From NCBI GenBank assembly GCA_043721315.1, contig JAYSQZ010000019.1:1-64000 (forward strand): a stretch of DNA of 64,000 nt, read 5' to 3'. The stretch comes from Elstera sp043721315. Lineage in GTDB: Bacteria; Pseudomonadota; Alphaproteobacteria; Elsterales; Elsteraceae. The notes beneath the pieces are model-generated. The model was not told the origin of the DNA. It saw only the letters and a list, made by a program, of their open reading frames with translations, and did no database searches. Shown piece by piece: positions 32,589-41,007 of the stretch. Each line of letters starts with the position of its first letter. Within the stretch, counting starts at the first letter, position 1. The position numbers and the translations under genes were made by a program.

Positions 32589-33629
32589 ATGCAGATCGTC
32601 TATTCCCCCCTGCACGCGCGCCACGATGGCGGCATGGAGTTACACCGGGGCGAACTGGTGCCCTGCTTCGAGATGCCGGTCAGGGCCGAGTATATTCTCT
32701 CCGCCGTGCAGGCGGCGGGCTTCCCAGTAACGGCACCGCGCGCGTTCGGCTTGGAGCCGATTTTGCGTGTGCATGACGCGGCTTTCGTCGCCTTCCTGCA
32801 AACCGCCTTCCACCAGTGGATTGCTGCGGGAAAAGACGGGTTTATGCTCCCCAGTGGGTTTGCCGCGCGCAGTATGCGGCAAGATGTGATCCCGTCCGGC
32901 ATCAATGGCAAGCTGGGCCATTACGCCTATGACGCGGGCACGCCGATTGTTGAAGGCACGTGGGATGCCGCCGATGCGGGCGCGCAGTCGGCCCTTACCG
33001 CCGCAGCCTTGGTAACGGAAGGCGCACGCGCCGCCTACGCCCTCTGCCGTCCGCCGGGCCATCACGCTGGGTACGCGACTTATGGCGGCTATTGCTTTCT
33101 CAATAATGCTGCGATTGCCGCGCAATATTTCTGCGATCAAGGCCGGGCGCGGGTGGCAGTGCTCGATGTCGATTATCACCACGGCAACGGCACTCAGGAT
33201 ATTTTCTGGAAGCGGGCGGACGTGCTGACCGTTTCGATCCACGGCACCCCCGACACTGAATATCCGTTCTTCCAAGGGTATACGGACGAGCGCGGCGCGG
33301 GCGACGGCCTCGGCTTCAACCATAACATCCCCCTGCCGCGCGGCACCGCGTGGGATACGTGGCGCGCCGCCTTGACCGAAGCGATCAAGAGGGTCCGCGC
33401 TTTTGCGCCCGACGCCCTGGTCGTATCGTTGGGCGTTGATACCTACGAGCACGACCCGATTAGCGCCTTCAAACTGAAAGAGAGCCACTACCCGTTAATG
33501 GGCGCGGCGATTGCGGACCTGGGGCTGCCCACGGTTTTCGTGCAGGAGGGCGGCTATGCCGTCGAGGAAATCGGGAGGAATGTGGCGGGGGTGTTGACGG
33601 GGTTTGAGGGGGGGTCAATTTCATCTTGA
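32589..33629 (+). CDS. Histone deacetylase-family hydrolase (acetylpolyamine amidohydrolase-like)
   Basis: A 346-residue zinc hydrolase of the arginase/deacetylase fold. The ATG at 32589 begins MQIVYSPLHARHDGG. Active-site blocks are intact: CRPPGHHAGYATYGGYCFLN, VLDVDYHHGNGTQDIF (zinc Asp and His) and LGVDTYEHDPIS (second zinc Asp). The N-terminal pattern is that of bacterial acetylpolyamine amidohydrolases, so acetylated polyamines are the probable substrate, though other acylamides are possible. higBA follows 30 bases later. Confidence 0.88.
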   Translation: MQIVYSPLHARHDGGMELHRGELVPCFEMPVRAEYILSAVQAAGFPVTAPRAFGLEPILRVHDAAFVAFLQTAFHQWIAAGKDGFMLPSGFAARSMRQDVIPSGINGKLGHYAYDAGTPIVEGTWDAADAGAQSALTAAALVTEGARAAYALCRPPGHHAGYATYGGYCFLNNAAIAAQYFCDQGRARVAVLDVDYHHGNGTQDIFWKRADVLTVSIHGTPDTEYPFFQGYTDERGAGDGLGFNHNIPLPRGTAWDTWRAALTEAIKRVRAFAPDALVVSLGVDTYEHDPISAFKLKESHYPLMGAAIADLGLPTVFVQEGGYAVEEIGRNVAGVLTGFEGGSISS

Positions 33630-33659
33630 TTAGTGAGTGGTGACAGGTTACATTTGGCT

Positions 33660-33938
33660 ATGATCAAGAGTTTTCGGCATAAGGGCTTGAAACTTTCCTA
33701 TGAGGATGGTGACCGTCGGCGTCTCCCTCCCGCCTATGCCGATAAAATTGAACGGATGCTGGCGCGTCTTGATCAGGCGACTGACCCGATGGATCTTAAC
33801 CTTCCGAGCTTTCGCCTTCATGCCTTAAGGGGCGACCTTACGGGCCTTTGGTCTATGAGCGTTTCTGCAAATTGGCGCATGATTTTTCGCTGGAACGCGG
33901 GACATGCGATTGATGTTGATTTGATCGACTATCACTGA
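33660..33938 (+). CDS. higB: HigB-type toxin
   Basis: A 92-residue RelE-superfamily toxin of the host-inhibition-of-growth type. The start MIKSFRHKGLKLSYEDGD and the segments LNLPSFRLHALRGDLTGLWS and NWRMIFRW are the HigB pattern. Toxin-first gene order with the antitoxin 11 bases downstream is characteristic of HigBA. HigB cleaves ribosome-bound mRNA. Confidence 0.93.
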   Translation: MIKSFRHKGLKLSYEDGDRRRLPPAYADKIERMLARLDQATDPMDLNLPSFRLHALRGDLTGLWSMSVSANWRMIFRWNAGHAIDVDLIDYH

Positions 33939-33949
33939 GGATTGAGACG

Positions 33950-34273
33950 ATGAGCATGAAAAACCCACCCCACCCCGGCTTCTCGGTTCGGGAAGATTGC
34001 CTGGAGCCGCTGGGTCTCACCGTATCGGAAACCGCCAAACGCCTCGGTGTGAGCCGCAAGCAACTCTCCGATCTCGTGAATGGTCATGCAGGCATCTCGC
34101 CCGAAATGGCGATTCGGCTGGATAAGGCGTTCGGCGGCGGGGCCGAAACTTGGTATCGGCTGCAAGCGGCCTATGATCTCGCGCAGGCGATGCGCCATGC
34201 GGATGAGATCAAGGTGGCGCGCTTCACGGAAACGGCGCAGGTCCGCCAACCTGCGCCGCTCGCGCCTCCCTAA
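33950..34273 (+). CDS. higA: HigA-type antitoxin
   Basis: A 107-residue XRE-type DNA-binding antitoxin. NPPHPGFSVREDCLEPLGLT is the family opening; the helix-turn-helix is SETAKRLGVSRKQLSDLVNG, followed by GISPEMAIRLDKAFGGGAET and WYRLQAAYDLAQA. It should neutralise HigB and repress the operon. A GAAA-loop terminator lies about 80 bases downstream. Confidence 0.93.
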   Translation: MSMKNPPHPGFSVREDCLEPLGLTVSETAKRLGVSRKQLSDLVNGHAGISPEMAIRLDKAFGGGAETWYRLQAAYDLAQAMRHADEIKVARFTETAQVRQPAPLAPP

Positions 34274-34355
34274 CTCTTTCTTCTTATTTTTGGGGGATGG
34301 GGCCGGTTGATCCGGCCTTACCGTCCCCATAGCCTACCTACCAAGGGATGTAGGG

Positions 34356-34382
34356 GGCGGGGAGAAATCCCCGCCGCGTTTT
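34356..34382 (+). terminator. Terminator downstream of higBA
   Basis: GGCGGGGA (34356-34363) and TCCCCGCC (34368-34375) form a perfect 8-bp stem closed by a GAAA tetraloop and followed by GCGTTTT. A second hairpin, GGCCGG/CCGGCC (34301-34317), precedes it. Confidence 0.72.
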
Positions 34383-34453
34383 AAGGTTGGCGACGTACGA
34401 ACGCCGCCGGTCTCAGCCGGTTGGTCCGGCCTTGGTATGCGGAGCGCGGCCGA

Positions 34454-35752
34454 TTACTCGGCGGCGGCAGCCGTATCGTGGAACTGCTCGGTTTCGGTCG
34501 AACCCGCCATAGCCGTGGTGGAGCTAGTGCCGCCGGAGATGGCAACCGACACGGCATCGAAGTAGCCAGTGCCCACTTCGCGCTGGTGACGGGTTGCGGT
34601 GTAGCCATCGGCTTCTGCGGCAAATTCCGCTGCTTGCAGTTCCGAGTAAGCCTTCATGCCGCTTTCCTTATAGCCCTTGGCGAGCTGGAAGGTGGCGAAG
34701 TTGAGGCTGTGGAAGCCCGCCAGCGTAACGAACTGGAAGCGGTAGCCCATCGCCCCAAGCTCGCGCTGATATTTGGCGATGGTCGCATCGTCCAGCTTCT
34801 TCTTCCAATTGAAGGACGGCGAGCAGTTGTAAGCCAGCAGCTTGCCGGGGAACTTCGCGTGGATGGCTTCCGCGAACTGGCGCGCTTCATCAAGGTTCGG
34901 CTCGGAGGTTTCCCACCAAACGAGATCGGCATAGGGGGCAAAGCTAAGGCCGCGCGCAATGGCGTGCTGTACGCCAACCTCGGCCCCCTGCTTCAGGCGG
35001 AAGAAGCCTTCTGGAGTGCGCTCGCCCGTGAGGAATGGGTGATCGCGCGGGTCGATGTCGCTGGTGATAAGCTGCGCCGAATGGGCATCGGTGCGGGCAA
35101 CCAGCAGGGTTTCGACGCCTTGAACATCGGCGGCGAGGCGCGCGGCGTTCAGCGTGCGGATGAACTGTTGCGTTGGCAGCAGCACTTTACCGCCCAAGTG
35201 ACCGCATTTCTTTTCAGACGCCAGTTGGTCTTCAAAATGAACGCCTGCGGCACCCGCTTCAATCATCGACTTCATCAACTCGAAGGCATTCAGCGGGCCA
35301 CCGAAACCGGCTTCGGCATCGGCCACAATCGGCGCGAACCAATAGGTATCGTTCTTGCCTTCGGCATGGTGGATTTCGTCGGCGCGCTTCAGGCTGCGGT
35401 TAATGCGCTGCACAACTTCCGGCACGGAAGACGCCGGGTAGAGGCTTTGATCCGGGTACATTTGCCCGGCGTTATTCGCATCAGCAGCAACCTGCCAACC
35501 CGAAAGATAAATGGCTTTCAGACCAGCCTTCACCATCTGCATCGCTTGATTGCCCGTGAAAGCGCCCAGCGAGTTAATATAAGGCTCGTCGTGCAGCAAC
35601 TCCCACAGGCGCGCCGCACCAAGCGTGGCCAGCGTATGCTGAATCTGCACAGAACCGCGCAGGCGCTTTACATCAGCATCCGAATAGTCGCGTTGAATAC
35701 CGCGCCAACGGTTAGCTTTTGCATCGGGAAGTGGGGCGTGTTGACTGGTCAT
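34454..35752 (-). CDS. aceA: Isocitrate lyase
   Basis: Splits isocitrate to glyoxylate and succinate, the entry to the glyoxylate bypass used on acetate and fatty acids. It has 432 aa. Catalytic loop SEKKCGHLGG, the upstream VHFEDQLA, and LLAYNCSPSFNWKKKLDD are typical, as is WWETSEPNLDEARQFA. Transcribed divergently from an ScfR/RamB-type regulator with palindromes between them, so it is probably controlled by that protein. Confidence 0.97.
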   Translation of the reverse strand: MTSQHAPLPDAKANRWRGIQRDYSDADVKRLRGSVQIQHTLATLGAARLWELLHDEPYINSLGAFTGNQAMQMVKAGLKAIYLSGWQVAADANNAGQMYPDQSLYPASSVPEVVQRINRSLKRADEIHHAEGKNDTYWFAPIVADAEAGFGGPLNAFELMKSMIEAGAAGVHFEDQLASEKKCGHLGGKVLLPTQQFIRTLNAARLAADVQGVETLLVARTDAHSAQLITSDIDPRDHPFLTGERTPEGFFRLKQGAEVGVQHAIARGLSFAPYADLVWWETSEPNLDEARQFAEAIHAKFPGKLLAYNCSPSFNWKKKLDDATIAKYQRELGAMGYRFQFVTLAGFHSLNFATFQLAKGYKESGMKAYSELQAAEFAAEADGYTATRHQREVGTGYFDAVSVAISGGTSSTTAMAGSTETEQFHDTAAAAE

Positions 35753-35860
35753 AGCGGGGGTTCCTAAGCAGACATATTTGATGGTTTATGGGGGAGGCGG
35801 CTATTCTTGGTGCGCCGCTGATGGGCTTATGAAGCACGCGATTCTTCGCACTCGCAATAA

Positions 35861-35875
35861 GAACTTGCAAAGTTC
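35861..35875. promoter_or_regulatory. Palindrome between aceA and scfR, probable RamB/ScfR operator
   Basis: GAACTT-GCA-AAGTTC is a perfect 6-bp inverted repeat with a 3-base centre. It closely resembles the AACTTTGCAAA-type motif known for RamB of Corynebacterium. It lies 109 bases upstream of aceA and 65 bases upstream of the regulator. Confidence 0.55.
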
Positions 35876-35898
35876 GGAGAAGTGGTGAAAATTTATAC

Positions 35899-35934
35899 TT
35901 CTTTACACATTTCAAAGAATAAGATTGTAAAGAA
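35899..35934. promoter_or_regulatory. Inverted repeat just upstream of scfR, possible autoregulatory site
   Basis: TTCTTTACA (35899-35907) and TGTAAAGAA (35926-35934) are perfectly complementary, with TTTCAAAGAA between them. The right arm ends five bases before the regulator's start codon, so binding would hinder its own expression. Confidence 0.5.
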
Positions 35935-35939
35935 TTAAC

Positions 35940-37376
35940 ATGGCTCACAATAGTGTCCGTCTTGGCGGAAAACTCCGCCGCCTGCGCCAGTCGCAGAAGC
36001 TCACCCAGGCCCAAATGGCGGAAGCGCTGGGCCTGTCCGCCAGCTATCTCAATCTGCTAGAACATAACCAGCGCACCGTAACCGTGCCGGTCCTGCTCAA
36101 GCTGGCACAGCGCTTCGGCGTCGAGATCACCGATTTCACTGCCGATGACGATGGGCGCATGGCGTCCGACCTCATGGAAGTCTTCGCCGATCCTTTGTTC
36201 GACGGGCACGACCTGAAAACCGCCGACGTGGAGGAGCTGGTGAGTGCGGCGCCTGCGTTGGGTAAAGCCGTGCTTACGCTCTATCAAGCCTTTCGCGCGG
36301 GGGGCAGCGCTACCGCAGCGCCCGGCAGCGGCTTGGGTGAGGAGGGCGATGCCGCCATGCCCGTCGGGATGCCGTCCGAAGAAGTGACGGATTTTATCCA
36401 AGAGCGCAAAAACCACTTCAAGGAACTGGAAGCCGCCGCCGATGCGCTGTGGCCCCAGGCCAACCTAACGCCAGACGCGCTCTACAGCGGTCTCGTGCAG
36501 CATTTAAGCGAAGCCTACGCCGTCGATGTGATTATCGCCCCCGCCAGCGGATTGTTGCGCCAGTATGATCCGCGCACGCGCAAGCTGGTATTGTCCGAAC
36601 TGCTGCCGCGCGCCAGCCGGACCTTTCAGCTTGCCCATCAAATCGCCTTGCTAGGCCACAGGCCGCTGCTGGACCGGCTGGTATCGGGCGGGAAATTCAC
36701 GACGCAAGAGGCCGATACCCTCGCCCGCGTCGCTCTAGCCAATTATTTCGCCGCCGCCCTGGTGATGCCTTACGACCGTTTCCTCGCCGCCGCCCGCGAA
36801 ACCCGCCACGATATTGAAACCCTGGAGCGGCGGTTCGATACCAGCTTCGAGCAGGTCTGCCACCGCCTCACCAGCCTGCGCCGCCCCGGCCAGCAAGGCG
36901 TGCCGTTCCATTTTCTGCGTGTCGATGGGGCCGGGAATATCTCGAAACGCTTTTCCGCCTCCGGTATTGCTATCGCCCGCTTCAGTGGGGCGTGCCCGCG
37001 CTGGAATGTGTATGATGCTTTCTCCACGCCGGGTCTATTGCGCCGCCAAGTAAGCCGAATGCCGGAAGGCGCGAGTTTCTTCTGCGTTGCCCGCACGGTG
37101 GATGGGGCTGGGCGGTCCACCTTGCGCGGGAACACTGCGCGCGGCGGCGGGCGGCACGCGATTGGCTTGGGCTGCGCCGTAACTTACGCCCGCGAGGTGA
37201 TCTATGCCGATGGGCTTGATCTCGATGATCCGCACCTGATAACCCCTATCGGCGTATCCTGCCGCGTTTGCCCGCGCAAAGATTGCGCCGACCGGGCGCA
37301 TCCGTCCTTGCATCACCCCCTCAGTCTCGACGAAAATCGCCGTGCTCTGGCCACTTACATGTCTTCAGAAGGCTGA
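35940..37376 (+). CDS. ScfR/RamB-type short-chain acyl transcriptional regulator
   Basis: A 478-residue XRE-family regulator. The helix-turn-helix lies in residues 8-62 (LRRLRQSQKLTQAQMAEALG, then LSASYLNLLEHNQRT). The middle is an ImmA/IrrE-like region in which the usual HExxH metal motif is replaced (AHQIALLG), so protease activity is unlikely. The C-terminal DUF2083 part ends in the Cys-rich CRVCPRKDCADRAHP. Homologues sense acyl-CoA-type metabolites and control glyoxylate or propionate genes; aceA next door is the evident target. Confidence 0.9.
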   Translation: MAHNSVRLGGKLRRLRQSQKLTQAQMAEALGLSASYLNLLEHNQRTVTVPVLLKLAQRFGVEITDFTADDDGRMASDLMEVFADPLFDGHDLKTADVEELVSAAPALGKAVLTLYQAFRAGGSATAAPGSGLGEEGDAAMPVGMPSEEVTDFIQERKNHFKELEAAADALWPQANLTPDALYSGLVQHLSEAYAVDVIIAPASGLLRQYDPRTRKLVLSELLPRASRTFQLAHQIALLGHRPLLDRLVSGGKFTTQEADTLARVALANYFAAALVMPYDRFLAAARETRHDIETLERRFDTSFEQVCHRLTSLRRPGQQGVPFHFLRVDGAGNISKRFSASGIAIARFSGACPRWNVYDAFSTPGLLRRQVSRMPEGASFFCVARTVDGAGRSTLRGNTARGGGRHAIGLGCAVTYAREVIYADGLDLDDPHLITPIGVSCRVCPRKDCADRAHPSLHHPLSLDENRRALATYMSSEG

Positions 37377-37387
37377 TTTTTCTGCTC

Positions 37388-37705
37388 ATGGCCCTTAGAC
37401 CCGGTAAACGCCCCGATTTCCGCATGAAGATCGCAACAACGATCCAGCAAGCAGATACGCGCTATTTTTTCGAGGACTATACCAAGCAGGCCGAAGCCGT
37501 GCTGCGAATGCTGGCCCAGGAAGGCTATGTGCTGGTGCCGGGTAAGCCATCCGACGAGATCATCGAGTACGCCAAAGATAATATGCCCTATGGCCGCCAC
37601 CGCCCGGAAGATATGCTGCGGGCGCTTTATTCGGTATTCATGGATGCCGGGCGCGGGGCCGCGTTCAAGCGCAAACCGCCGCCGGACGACGCGGAACCGC
37701 AATGA
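37388..37705 (+). CDS. Conserved-looking hypothetical protein downstream of scfR
   Basis: A 105-residue soluble protein that I cannot place. The start is taken at the ATG at 37388; a second ATG at 37424 would give MKIATTIQQADTRYFFEDYT. The middle (TKQAEAVLRMLAQEGYVLVP) and the motif YAKDNMPYGRHRPEDMLRAL look like a folded helical domain. It follows the regulator by 11 bases and its TGA overlaps an in-frame ATG of the next gene, so co-transcription is likely. Confidence 0.68.
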   Translation: MALRPGKRPDFRMKIATTIQQADTRYFFEDYTKQAEAVLRMLAQEGYVLVPGKPSDEIIEYAKDNMPYGRHRPEDMLRALYSVFMDAGRGAAFKRKPPPDDAEPQ

Positions 37706-37806
37706 GCCGTAATTTTATTTCCAGAAATGCCTTGGAAAGGCCCTTTCGCGGACCTGCCGGATTGGTTAATCTTCGACCCTATAGGGCCAGTTGGGAAGGG
37801 GAGGAT

Positions 37807-38847
37807 ATGAGCGCGGAGGGCTTGATGGGGCAAGGACCGCCGCAGGCCGTGAGTGGCCGTGTCTTCTCGATCGTAATCGTGGATGACGCGCGGCCCAGCA
37901 CTCTGCTGCTGAAAGCTGTCCTCGGGGAGTCCGCCAATCTCTCGATCACTCTGTTTACCGATCCGCTGGCCGCCCTCACCTGGATAGAAACCCATCGGCC
38001 CGATCTGATTATCACCGATTACGTGATGCCGGAGATGGATGGAATCGCCCTTGCCCGCCGCATTCGCGCCCTGCCCCACGGTAGCGCGGTGCCGATTATT
38101 ATGGCGACGGCACGGAACGAGGCGGCGGTTCGCACGCTTGCGCTCAGTGCAGGTATCAACGAGTTCCTTGGCAAGCCGGTCGATGGTACCGAACTCCGCG
38201 CCCGCGTGCAGAACATGCTGCATTTGCGCGAACAGCACGTTCAGCTTCAAGAAGCAAATAGCCGGTTGCAATCGGCCAATAAAATGCTGGCGCTTGAAAT
38301 CGAGCAACGCAAAATTCTCGAAGACGAACTGCGCCGCCTCGCGACCTTAGATATGCTGACTGGCGCGCTCACCCGCCGCCGGTTCCTGGAGATTTTCGAT
38401 CAGGAACTGGGTCGCCGCGCCCGCAGCGCAACCTCGTTAAGCGTGTTGATGATTGATCTCGATCACTTCAAGTCGATCAATGATCGCTTCGGGCACGCCA
38501 CGGGCGACCTCGCGTTATCGCATTTTGCCGCTGTGTGTAAATCTTGCCTGCGCTCGTCCGATTGCCTCGGGCGCATGGGCGGGGAAGAGTTTGCGGCCCT
38601 GTTGCCGGAAACCAACATGGAAGAGGCGTATGTGGTCGCCGAGCGGCTACGCCTTAGCATCGCTGCTGCCACAATCATTCTCGATGAAGGCCAAAGCATT
38701 ACGGTAACGATCAGCATTGGCGTTGCGGAATGTCATGGCTCTCAGCAACCAGAAGCCATTCTCGCAGCAGCCGACCGCGCGCTGTATCAGGCCAAGAACA
38801 GTGGCCGCAACCGTGTCGTCCGCGCCGCAGTGCCGGGCAATTTTTAA
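37807..38847 (+). CDS. Response regulator with diguanylate cyclase output (PleD-like)
   Basis: Makes cyclic di-GMP. A receiver domain (about 15-135) with D71 in LIITDYVMPEMDG and FLGKPV is joined by a coiled-coil (HVQLQEANSRLQSANKMLAL) to a GGDEF domain. The active site is GGEEF (258-262), and the inhibitory RxxD site lies five residues earlier as RSSD (249-252), so product feedback is expected. The start at 37807 has AAGGGGAGG close upstream; an ATG at 37702 overlapping the previous stop would add 35 residues with no domain. Confidence 0.92.
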   Translation: MSAEGLMGQGPPQAVSGRVFSIVIVDDARPSTLLLKAVLGESANLSITLFTDPLAALTWIETHRPDLIITDYVMPEMDGIALARRIRALPHGSAVPIIMATARNEAAVRTLALSAGINEFLGKPVDGTELRARVQNMLHLREQHVQLQEANSRLQSANKMLALEIEQRKILEDELRRLATLDMLTGALTRRRFLEIFDQELGRRARSATSLSVLMIDLDHFKSINDRFGHATGDLALSHFAAVCKSCLRSSDCLGRMGGEEFAALLPETNMEEAYVVAERLRLSIAAATIILDEGQSITVTISIGVAECHGSQQPEAILAAADRALYQAKNSGRNRVVRAAVPGNF

Positions 38848-38919
38848 GCGAATCTTAACGGTTTCGGCTTGATAATTAGTGAGATTCGTTTCCAAGCCCA
38901 ACCACCGCCGGAGATCACA

Positions 38920-39282
38920 ATGCTAAAGACGCTTCTTTTGAGTGGCGCGCTTGCCCTCGCGATAACCGGGGCAGCCCTGGCTCAATCGGCTTTGGTCGGC
39001 ACCTATAAGGTCACGGGCACCAATACCGACGGCTCCGTGTACGACGAAGGCTCGCTAACGATTTCGCAAGAGCCTTCAGGGGCCTATCTGGTGAAATGGG
39101 ACGGCGGCGAGTATATCGGCATCGGCCAAGTCTCGGGCACGACCTTTGCCGTCGCCTCGGTCGTCGATCAGCGCAATTCGATCATGCTCATGACGGTCAG
39201 TCCCGATGGCAGCGTGAAGGGTCAGTGGTGGCGGCGTGGCGATGCGGGCACTAAAGGCACGGAAGTGTGGACGAAGAAATAA
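38920..39282 (+). CDS. Small exported protein, beta-rich, unknown function
   Basis: A 120-residue protein with a signal peptide (MLKTLLLSGALALAITGAAL, cut after AQ). The mature part is short beta strands: LVGTYKVTGTNTDGSVYDEG, YLVKWDGGEYIGIG and GSVKGQWWRRGDAGTKGTE, suggesting a small barrel like lipocalin-type or SnoaL-like domains, but no family is recognised. GGAG lies eight bases upstream of the start, and a good terminator follows. Confidence 0.72.
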   Translation: MLKTLLLSGALALAITGAALAQSALVGTYKVTGTNTDGSVYDEGSLTISQEPSGAYLVKWDGGEYIGIGQVSGTTFAVASVVDQRNSIMLMTVSPDGSVKGQWWRRGDAGTKGTEVWTKK

Positions 39283-39292
39283 ATCAGAACAA

Positions 39293-39324
39293 GAAAGGCC
39301 CTAGTTTCGGGGCCTTTCGGTTTT
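39293..39324 (+). terminator. Rho-independent terminator
   Basis: GAAAGGCCC (39293-39301) and GGGCCTTTC (39310-39318) form a perfect 9-bp stem with an 8-base loop, followed by GGTTTT. It lies 10 bases past the small exported protein gene. Confidence 0.85.
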
Positions 39325-39336
39325 GATCTAACCTAA

Positions 39337-40992
39337 TTACCGGCCAATACCCTCAATAAATTTTGAAATTTTGCTGTTCATAATATTTGTCTGATCGGTC
39401 AAATCCTTGGACATTGTTAGGATTTCACCTGACTTTATATTGATAGACTCAACGCCTTCTTTTGATTGATTGGCACCAACGGCGCTAGATTTAGCTAACA
39501 TTGCGGCACTGTTTGCCATAGACGATATCTCCCCAACGACAGCAGACTGCTGCGTTACGGCACCTGAAACCGCTGAACTTGCCTCATCAATCGACCTAAT
39601 CGTTGTCGATATATCCGCGAGGGCAATGCCTGCCATCCGCACTGCGTCTTGAATTGAAGCAACTTCTCGGCCTATTTCGCTCGTGGCTTGGCTGGTTTGA
39701 TTTGCAAGGGCTTTCACCTCGGACGCCACGACTGCAAAGCCACGCCCCGCCTCTCCTGCGCGCGCCGCCTCGATTGTGGCATTGAGCGCCAGAAGATTTG
39801 TTTGATCCGCAATCGTTGCGATAACGCTGATCACACTGGAAATGCGCGCTGCCGCTTCGGTGAGCGACATCACATCGCGGTCAACCTTCTCGGAAAGGCG
39901 CACCGCATTCGCCGCGACGTTCCGCGAGAGTTGCACTTGGCGTACAATCTCATCAATCGACACGACCAATTCTTCCGAAGCAGCGGCAACCGATTGAACC
40001 GTTGACGCTGTTTCTTCCGAGGCCGAGGCCGAAACTTCCGACCCCTTGAGGCTCTCTTTAGCAAGCCCCGCCAGAGTATTGGCAATATCGCGCAGGTCCG
40101 TTGCATCTTTCAGCGCGGTTTTGAGGGCGCTCGACGCCTCTTGATCGAACTGCGTGCAGAGTGTTAGCAGCCGTTCTGCCTCGTCGCGGTCTTTTTCAGC
40201 TTTCACCGCTGTTTCCGCCGCAAGCTGTTTATGCTCTACCGAAACATCCCGCAGTACCTCGATTGCCGTCGCCACAACTCTAAACTCGTCCCGTTGTCCC
40301 TTATCGACCGCAACCGAAAGCTCGCCTTTCGAGAGTAAATCAACACTATTGGAGATCGCCAGAATACGTTTTAAGATTCCAGATATAATCCGGCCCCCGA
40401 AACCGAACGTGAGAAAAATAGATACAATCGAGACGACAAGAATGACCTGGAGAGTCCAATCGCGAGTTTTGACCAGATTGTCCGAACTGCGTTTTGCAAA
40501 CTCAACCGACCTAGTGCCAATTTCCGCAAGCTTAACTTCCGCCGCAATGGACGATTCTTTCAAAGAACCCCCAATGATATCAACGGCTTCTTGCTGAAGG
40601 AAGTTGGCTGATTTGGAAAAAACCGTTTGGGCATTCTGATCGAACGCATTAACCGCTTGCATCAAACTATCCGAGCCTTTCCAAACGTCCCCACGCCCGG
40701 TAGCAATGATTTCCTTTAATTCTGCAAGCGATTGATCGTAATGCTTTTTGATCTTCTGCTGCTGCTGTAGATCCAGTTCGGCAGGCACGGCCCGCACATC
40801 GGAGTTTACCCGCTCGAACGCTATAAGGGCGCTAGAAACCCGGCGGGAATTTTCGACACCATCAATGTAAATAGCTTCGCCCGCATCGGCCATTTGTGTC
40901 ATGCCGACGTAAGCGCCAAGAGCATTTCCTAGTAGCGCTATGGCGAAAACAAAAACCAAACTATAAAGGCGAGAGCGGATAGAGTGCAGCAT
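39337..40992 (-). CDS. Methyl-accepting chemotaxis protein
   Basis: A 551-residue chemoreceptor. A first membrane helix (about 10-30), a periplasmic four-helix-bundle ligand domain (about 30-175), a second helix (about 180-200), HAMP (about 200-255) and a long signalling bundle follow. The tip that binds CheA/CheW is intact: IADQTNLLALNATIEAARAG, followed by RGFAVVASEVKALA. No CheR-docking pentapeptide is visible. The gene begins 15 bases after a periplasmic binding protein gene, so the pair is probably one sensor. Confidence 0.92.
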   Translation of the reverse strand: MLHSIRSRLYSLVFVFAIALLGNALGAYVGMTQMADAGEAIYIDGVENSRRVSSALIAFERVNSDVRAVPAELDLQQQQKIKKHYDQSLAELKEIIATGRGDVWKGSDSLMQAVNAFDQNAQTVFSKSANFLQQEAVDIIGGSLKESSIAAEVKLAEIGTRSVEFAKRSSDNLVKTRDWTLQVILVVSIVSIFLTFGFGGRIISGILKRILAISNSVDLLSKGELSVAVDKGQRDEFRVVATAIEVLRDVSVEHKQLAAETAVKAEKDRDEAERLLTLCTQFDQEASSALKTALKDATDLRDIANTLAGLAKESLKGSEVSASASEETASTVQSVAAASEELVVSIDEIVRQVQLSRNVAANAVRLSEKVDRDVMSLTEAAARISSVISVIATIADQTNLLALNATIEAARAGEAGRGFAVVASEVKALANQTSQATSEIGREVASIQDAVRMAGIALADISTTIRSIDEASSAVSGAVTQQSAVVGEISSMANSAAMLAKSSAVGANQSKEGVESINIKSGEILTMSKDLTDQTNIMNSKISKFIEGIGR

Positions 40993-41007
40993 AGATCTAT
41001 ACTCTTG

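Noticed and set aside
34421..35767. 448-residue plus-strand frame opposite aceA
   Set aside because: It is an exact shadow of isocitrate lyase, without family motifs.
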